A stretch of 64,000 nucleotides of DNA from Watersipora subatra (Eukaryota > Bryozoa > Gymnolaemata > Cheilostomatida > Watersiporidae), in NCBI RefSeq assembly GCF_963576615.1, contig NW_027045308.1, positions 186,001-250,000 on the forward strand, in the 5' to 3' direction. Below are positions 57,501 through 64,000 of this stretch, piece by piece (positions within the stretch are counted from its first letter, which is position 1; every line of letters begins with the position of its first letter). Position numbers and translations under genes: made by a program. The notes below the pieces were generated by a model, which worked only from the letters and a program-made list of their open reading frames with translations, was not told the origin of the DNA and ran no database searches.

Positions 57501-58838
57501 CACAGAATCAATAATAGTAAGAAGTTGGTCTGTTCCAGGAATTCCTTATCACTGCTAAACTCTTGTTTGTAAGTGTGTGTTACTAGTAGCACAAGAGCTA
57601 TTGGCACATTAGTTCACAAGGAAGCAGTTTTTATGTATTCAGCATGTATTCAGGACAAGCTGGTAATTTCAACCTAAAAAGCTCACCAGCATCTGCAGAA
57701 TGAATTTCAAAGAGACTGCATGAAATCAGTGCATACTTATTTAAAATCAACAAAATGGAAACACTTGAGATTGCTGAGCAAGAAATGGTGCTTTTTATGG
57801 TTTGTTCACTTGTTTTATACAAACCTTTTAAAGAGCAAAATCTATGGTTTTCATCTGTGCAGATAGTTAGTTTCCTGGCACTAAGATTACCAGTAACTTC
57901 AAAACCGCTCTGTATGTTAGACAGAATGATGGTTGATGCCACAAGACCATCCAGACAGTATTACAGTTCAAGTATTTACAAATAAACAAAAGTTTATGTC
58001 TTTGAAAACTTTCTTAAGTATAACACATTAAATCTGGTTAAGAAAATCTTTTCATGAAGTGCTTTCATTTTTCAAACATGATTTTAATCATTTTAACTGA
58101 AGTCAACAGCCAGTTCTGCTTTTTTTGGAACAAATTGTTATTTTCAAAAGATGTTAATTTATGAACAAATACCTTTATACTATTCAGTGCTTTTGACTTA
58201 CTTTATTTGGTTGCTTAATGAGTAAGCTAATGTGAGCGTTTACAGCTTAACGAAAAGTTTTACCTTCCTGAAAACCTGAAAAACTGAAAAATATAATGAA
58301 ATAGATTAAGTTGTAAATTCATTTTTAAGCATTTTCAAAAACACTGTTTTGTGATATTATTGATGTGAGTAACGCCACACTGTTTATAGTTGATATGCCT
58401 CTTATAACAAATATGTCATATGAAGTGGAAAAAACCAAAAGTTTATTATGACTCACTACACTGCTTAGGAATAAATTCTTGTTTCTAGCTGAAAAGAGCT
58501 ACCAACCATCATGGTCCTAAAAGTGATAGTTTGCAACCCAAAATGTCTAAAACTGTAACAAATCATAATATCTATTTGGATAATCTAAGCATCTCTTTAA
58601 AGTTTTTGATAATTGGTTGAATGAGTAATGTAAGTTAATTGCAACCTAATTTCACGCCCAAACTTCAAAAATCTAAAATTATTTAGATCGAAGTAATCAG
58701 TAATGTAACATCAAGCATAGTTATCTTTGACAATGTAATACAATCAAGCTGGTCAGATAAATACACTTGGTGATATATAATCTGCATAATCATAAGGAGC
58801 AAGTTAGAGTTTGAGTTTAAAAGTATGAACAATGTTCA
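54579..58838. other. Non-coding, nothing recognised
   Basis: AT-rich sequence. A tRNA-like phrase (GGCATGGCTGAGTGTTAAG, near 56592) may be a diverged SINE head. A minus-strand frame at 57631-57942 has no clear splice sites. Confidence 0.35.
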
Positions 58839-58975
58839 TCAATCTCTGTTGACTCTCATCACAGATTCCGTAAAATGGAGAAATTTGCTTCTCCAGACAA
58901 TCTCGCCCCCTCCATTGGCACTATCATAGAACCCATTCAGATAAGAATCATGGCATCTTTCAAACCCCCAGCCAC
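58839..58975 (-). CDS. Fibrinogen-related protein terminal exon
   Basis: Acceptor TTTTATTTGCAG. 44 codons plus TGA. Accepts a phase-1 intron. Confidence 0.85.
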
Positions 58976-59542
58976 CTGCAAATAAAAAAAGACTTGCTCT
59001 TGTGATATAACTAAATTGTTAGTTAAAGTGTGTATATACGCTCATTGTCTTGTTAATAAAATGAGGAATTATATTGCAAATGCAAAAGTAAGACGATTTT
59101 GCCGAATTATCAGCATAGTACAAAATATTTTGGTTTGTCATCAAACTTTATTGATAAATCGTTAAGAATTAACATACTTTTTAAATACTGAGCAAAGTAT
59201 CTACTGATTACATACAAAATAAACTACACAACTATCTTTCGAGATTATCAGATTTATCCTTGAATTATAAGAAATACTATATCTGAGAAACGATTTCGAC
59301 ATATGAAATGGCATACGGAATGATCATACAAACCATTTGAACTGCCACTGCTATGACTGCATATTTAACCAAGAGAATTGTTGCGTGCAAAATAAAAATG
59401 TAAGAAGATACATGCCTGTCCAAACTACAGTACAGTTGCCAGAGTCAACATCATTATCCCGATCAGCTGTGCTAAATTCCATTCCATTGTGGTTAGAGAA
59501 GGCGGAGCTATCCATAGTTCCATGGTAGCTGACATCGCTTAC
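58839..59542 (-). CDS. Fibrinogen-related protein, last two exons
   Basis: Exon A (59542-59416) and exon B (58975-58839, stop TGA) encode the C-terminal part of a fibrinogen-like domain. Exon A has SDVSYHGTMDSS, NHNGMEFSTADRDND and SGNCTVVWTG; exon B has GWGFERCHDSYLNGFYDS, then EIVWRSK and ends RVNRD. Members of this family (ficolins, FREPs, tenascin-type) bind acetylated or glycan ligands outside the cell. The DRDND calcium-binding loop and the paired Cys of NCT and RCHD are intact. Joining WTG to GWGF reproduces the family sequence exactly but requires a GC donor. The 5' boundary of exon A may lie a few codons upstream (YRQ precedes in frame). Earlier exons were not found. Confidence 0.85.
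59416..59542 (-). CDS. Fibrinogen-related protein penultimate exon
   Basis: Ends TGGACAG before GCATGT, a GC donor at 59415-59414, in phase 1. The nearest in-exon GT (ACT/GTAGTT) would give the wrong phase. Confidence 0.75.
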
Positions 59543-61380
59543 CTGTCGATATGACACAGGAATCCCTTACTCTATCACTGATCAAGTCAGACACTATTTG
59601 ACAGTTAAATTCATATAACGGTGTGTAAACCGCAAACTAAAATTTAATGTTTTATTTTAAAGTGCATATGGTATTATATTCAAAACTAGCTAAATTATAT
59701 TTTCTAATTTGTAATTAAGTACATGTATTATTATACATAAAATATTAACACACTATGATGCAGTTCTTTTGGCTGCATCAGATTGAATATAAGTTTTATG
59801 AGATTATTCATGTCATCCATAATATATATAGCAATTTTTTTTGCGGCTTCAAAATAACTCAGTTCAAAGAATTTCAAGGAAACAGCAATTCAACTCACAA
59901 TCTTTTGCATCATAGATCATGTAAATATTGATTTTTGTTGTGTATTCAGATGTGAAACACAGCTATTTAATCCTTAATTATTTGACTATTTTAACTTCGA
60001 TAAACCAGTTCAATTCAGCTCACACAAATAAACAAAATCAAATTTTATCAAACTTTATCAAAAATCAAAAAAATTACTGAAAGTGAAACATTTAAGTGAA
60101 AATTAGAACTGTTGATCCCGCACCAACTGATATTAGTTTGTTTCAAGATTGGCTTGGCAGGGAAATAATTTCATATAGATGAGTTTGAAAACCCATAGTA
60201 ACTTTATAACACAAACTCTGCTAACCAAAACCATCTAAGTTTTATATATGTTCTGTATATAATAAATAGTAGTAACAAAATAGTATATTAACCTTAATAA
60301 CTATAGCTATCTACAGCAACTTTTGAGTATTCAGTGTTTATCATCTGCAAGAAAATGTATGGTTACTGTGCACGGTGTGTATCATATGGAGATCTTACCC
60401 TTGATACAATTGGATTAAATAAACTTTGCATTTGACTTTAATAAACTTAATTCAATAAACACGTACTAAGTAGCTAAGTTTTATTGTGTATTTTATTAGA
60501 AAAAAACTTTGATATTGTCAATGTCTCTATAGTTATTACCTGTTTATGGTTTCATTTTCACTACAACTTATACTGAGTAATGCTGAATTAAAGGAAAGAG
60601 CATAATATTTGCAATACAATAGAAAAATGAGTTATGAGTGTTGATCTATTGTAAGCTAAGTTCAGATCACCACAATGATTTCATCAAACTAAATGCTATA
60701 AATATGCAAACTTATAAGTTTTATAATACCATAAAATAAAAGATTTTAAAAAATAAATTTCAAGGAAAGTGACATAAACAAACTATAATAATTATAACAC
60801 CTGAAAACACCAAAGTTTGCACTTTAAAACAAGTAACATTATTTTTGAAAATAAAAACATATTCATTGTTTGCACTGTCAGTTATGCTTTGATTGTTGTA
60901 TTCGTTTGATACCATTTTCATACTAGTTTGGCCGTTCAACACCTTCTACGATGTATTGTGTCTTCAAATTCTCATATGCGCAGCTGAGTTTTTCAATATT
61001 AGTACCAAAGCATTTTCCAACTGAGAAATTTTTTTTACGTGATGCTTTTTTTGAGTAAAAACTTCAAGCACGAATACAGATAAACCTCACGTATTCAAGA
61101 TAGCCTAAAAGGTTTACTTCTAAATATGTAGTAACACACCTGTCTCTGTAAATGCAAGAACATTTTCCAACATACAATGAGCTATATAGGTTGCGCTTAA
61201 CAAGGAACTACTTTTAGCCTGATAAATTTGCTAATCATTGTTATGGTGTTGCAATAAAAGTTTCTAACAAAAATACTTTGAGTTGGAAAATGAACTTCAA
61301 TACAAACAAAAACAACAAACAAATTTGTGGTCATTGATGCAATCGAGTCGTTATTAGAATGATTTTGTGGACAATTCTCT
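59543..61380. other. Probable intron of the fibrinogen-related gene
   Basis: AT-rich; no exon with the upstream GEFWLG-type fibrinogen segment was found. Confidence 0.35.
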
Positions 61381-61419
61381 ACTGAGCACATGCTATTACG
61401 GGTTCGTGAAAACTAAAAG

Positions 61420-61585
61420 TGTCCGATTCTAGTGGCCAAATAAAAGTAGCATTCAAATAGAAGTGACATTCGAATGCAAGTGACGTTCAATTAAAGGATA
61501 GGACTCTATTCTTCACCCTTCTCTTATAGTGGCGTTCAGATAGTGGTGGTCCAAAACAGGTGGCGCCCAAATACAGATTTTTATC
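61420..61585. repeat. Degenerate ~20-bp direct repeat
   Basis: Units such as AGTGACATTCGAATGCA, AGTGACGTTCAATTAA, AGTGGCGTTCAGATAG and GGTGGCGCCCAAATACAG follow one another with drift. Confidence 0.5.
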
Positions 61586-62513
61586 GCATATATATAAATT
61601 TTTATATATAATAAATGTGCATGTACCAAAGGTTTGCTTTTTATTTTATTCTACATAAATAGTTCATTGAATTCATTAGTTTCACACTGCTATCAATCTG
61701 ACCTGACATCTTCTGATTGCTGCAACAGCGTGTATTCCTAGTTTAAGCCTTATTGTTAGAAGAGTTTAAGATTTAAGGGCTATATTGTTATTAATCCTTA
61801 TAAGTTATCCTTTAACTTGTACAAGTTTTAAGGTTGTAGTTTCCATATTTTATCACACATATAATATATTTTGTCATAAAATTATAATTTTGAGCCAATA
61901 AAGTTAACATGTCGTTCTACGAGTCATAAAAGGTTTAAAGTATGATACATTGACTAAACTCAATTGTCATCAGAATACAGCAACAATATAGGTGGTGTTT
62001 ATTCAATGACGTATACATACAAATTATGCAGCCTGCACAATGTGTTCAGTTTGAAACAACAATACATTATAAGTAGTTTATCAGTATGTAAGAGGTGTGT
62101 CTATATATAGATAAATGTTGAACATGTGTGTTTGAGTAAATATCAATTAGCTTATCATTCATAAGTGTTTATTAGCTATTTGATATTTACATAAGAATTA
62201 TAAGGCTTTGAAACGTGACCTGCCACATCTTCTACCTGCCAATGGCTCATCACTCATATAAGCATAAACTTTATGGCTAAACCTTTTGGTAGCCATCCTG
62301 TTTGCTATGATCAGGATCAAGGTATTTAAAAGAATTTATGTCCCAACTTCAAATTAAACCTAAAAAACTTCAAGCAATACTATAGTGATTAATACTATTC
62401 TGAAGGGACAAATATTTTCCATAATAACATGGAAGTTTCATGCTTAAAATAGTGCTAAGATATTAATCCTCAATAATATGATTACCTTTGAACAATGTAA
62501 ACACTTGTTTTGA

Positions 62514-62774
62514 TTAAACTTCAGCAGGAAACCTTTCCATGAGATATCTAGCAGTAATTGGGGCACCACGGACATAACTTTTCTGTGTCACACTTACTTT
62601 GCAAAGATAGTTTGTTACATTTAATTTGCTGATTTCCACTTTATGAACAGGACTTGATTTTGTTAGCTGCTGGTAAACCATTTTATAATAAAAAAAAACA
62701 TTATAAGACCTTTCCAAGCAACTTGTCATCCTTTCAATTACTTCATACGCATGAACTCCATAGTAAAGAATCAT
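62514..62774 (-). other. 86-codon open frame, unrecognised
   Basis: Opens with a plausible start context (GCCACAAATG) and ends with FPAEV and a stop. A diverged copy of part of it (TTTGTAAAAATAGTTTGTA.CATTTAA against 62600) lies at 63095-63160, which suggests a repeat rather than a gene. Confidence 0.2.
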
Positions 62775-64000
62775 TTGTGGCGGCTAATTGCTTTTTATAA
62801 TTATGATTTTTTGTTTAAGTGAATTGTATCACAAATTTAATCAAATATCATATATTGCTATAGTTTTTAATAATATGAGTTACCAAATTTTTCAAAAAGT
62901 AAACTTTCTTTAAATGAAAATATTATTATATTTTATTTGAAAAATTTCTATGTGCTTGTTTTAAAGTTGTTCTCAGATATTGTTCCTCAATAATATGTTT
63001 TTCCTAAAAAATAATCACATTTTTTGTGCTTAAACACATGAAAAACCGTTTTTATCCGTATACTAACAACTGAAGCATCATAGACAAGGGTTTTGTGACC
63101 CGACCAGTTTGTAAAAATAGTTTGTATCATTTAAATTGCTCACTTCTATTTTATGAATATGATATCATAATATGGATATAATGTTTTGTAAATACTGTAA
63201 CCCTTCTGCTATTCTAGTGAAGAGATTTTTTTGAAAATCAAAAGTAATTAGTATTTTATCAAAGTTTCCATTGAAAAAATTTAATAGACTTTTTCCTTTA
63301 GTAAACAATAACTCGGGTTTCCATGAACTGTTGTTTGGTGTAAAAAAATCTTTTTTGTAACCTCCGACACACCTTAACAAAAGTTCTCGTAATTAAAAAA
63401 TTAGAAACCATCAACCATGTGCTTTGGTGTACTGTGGACAATGATCCAAGATGCCAAAGAATGGAAAAATCTTTTCAAAAACTCTATATAGCAAATCCTT
63501 CAGGATACTAAGAGATTGCAGGTTGCAGACTAAGCGTTGCAATACTTTTATAGCGGCTAAAATGCACTAATTTTTGCATCTTTCGTAAAAATCAGTCTGT
63601 TCCAAATCTAATCAAATGTTTAACTGTATCAGAAGATTCAAAGCAGTCTAAATCAGGTAGCTGATCGCTATCTAAATTTTGTTAGTTAAGTAGGTTGAAG
63701 CGTAGTGAAGTGTTAATAAAGTGAGTTAGAACTGTTGCTGAATGCTGATCAAAATGTATACCCTAAAAATTTCATTTGAACAATATAGTGCTCTATTTTA
63801 AACCCTTGGTTTATAATGGTACTTAATTAAGGGTGTTGTGCAATTAGAAAGTGGCATTGCAATTTCCATTTAGCTCGTCGGAATATTGACAGAATAAATG
63901 TAAGTCTTTTAAGAGCAAAACAATGTAACTCATTTGCCCTTTCCGTTTACTAATTATATCACGGGTGTTGTTTCTAGCATTTAAAAAAAAATCGTAAAAC
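62775..64000. other. Non-coding, nothing recognised
   Basis: AT-rich with only short unsupported frames, apart from the partial repeat noted at 63095-63160. Confidence 0.4.

Noticed and set aside
57631..57942. 103-codon minus-strand frame considered as part of the fibrinogen-related gene
   Set aside because: It is downstream of that gene's stop codon, has no clear acceptor, and no domain was recognised.
62198..62296. 32-codon minus-strand frame MATKRFSHKVYAYMSDEP...
   Set aside because: Attractive composition and a possible acceptor, but too short and without domain, partner exon or transcript evidence.

Overview
This is a nuclear window from an intron-rich, AT-rich invertebrate animal. Short exons are separated by kilobase introns that are packed with transposons and minisatellites. 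A fibrinogen-related protein, an F-type lectin exon, a Penelope-like GIY-YIG element, an R2/HERO-like LINE and tRNA-derived SINEs together suggest a marine lophotrochozoan (mollusc, bryozoan, annelid or similar). That placement is inference; no rRNA or mitochondrial marker is present.

Layout. 1-9 kb: two minus-strand exons, one PAN/apple-like (8505-8759) and one F-type lectin (6566-6721), both bounded by phase-1 introns and probably from one secreted lectin gene. A hairpin covers the 5' splice site of the PAN exon. 9.5-14.9 kb: a diverged segmental duplication. 14.9-16.9 kb: a decayed LINE on the minus strand. 17.4-18.1 kb: a Penelope-like GIY-YIG fragment. 19.6-20.4 kb: a GAC-rich satellite ending in an inverted repeat. 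21.4-35.4 kb: the last eight exons of a plus-strand coiled-coil protein, with transposons and a 27-bp minisatellite in its introns. 35.6-38 kb: a SINE and several minisatellites.

38.9-47.4 kb, minus strand, is the most interesting region. Four exons encode a divergent Bcl-2 fold with BH1-like and BH2-like motifs, and an intron falls immediately after the BH2 Gly-Gly-Trp. The next open exon on the same strand, in matching phase, encodes a basic/Ser-rich linker and about eleven copies of a 25-residue repeat. The repeats lead into a 491-residue open frame with two domains that look tubby-C-terminal/phospholipid-scramblase-like. The repeat array carries two 1-nt frame shifts and one stop, so a single intact Bcl-2/repeat/tubby-like protein is not proven.

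48.25-50.88 kb: a nearly complete piggyBac transposon with an uninterrupted two-exon transposase. 52.6-54 kb: a decayed Ty3/Gypsy reverse transcriptase and a 40-bp minisatellite. 58.8-59.5 kb: the last two exons of a fibrinogen-related protein on the minus strand, joined by a probable GC-AG intron. The remainder is AT-rich non-coding DNA.
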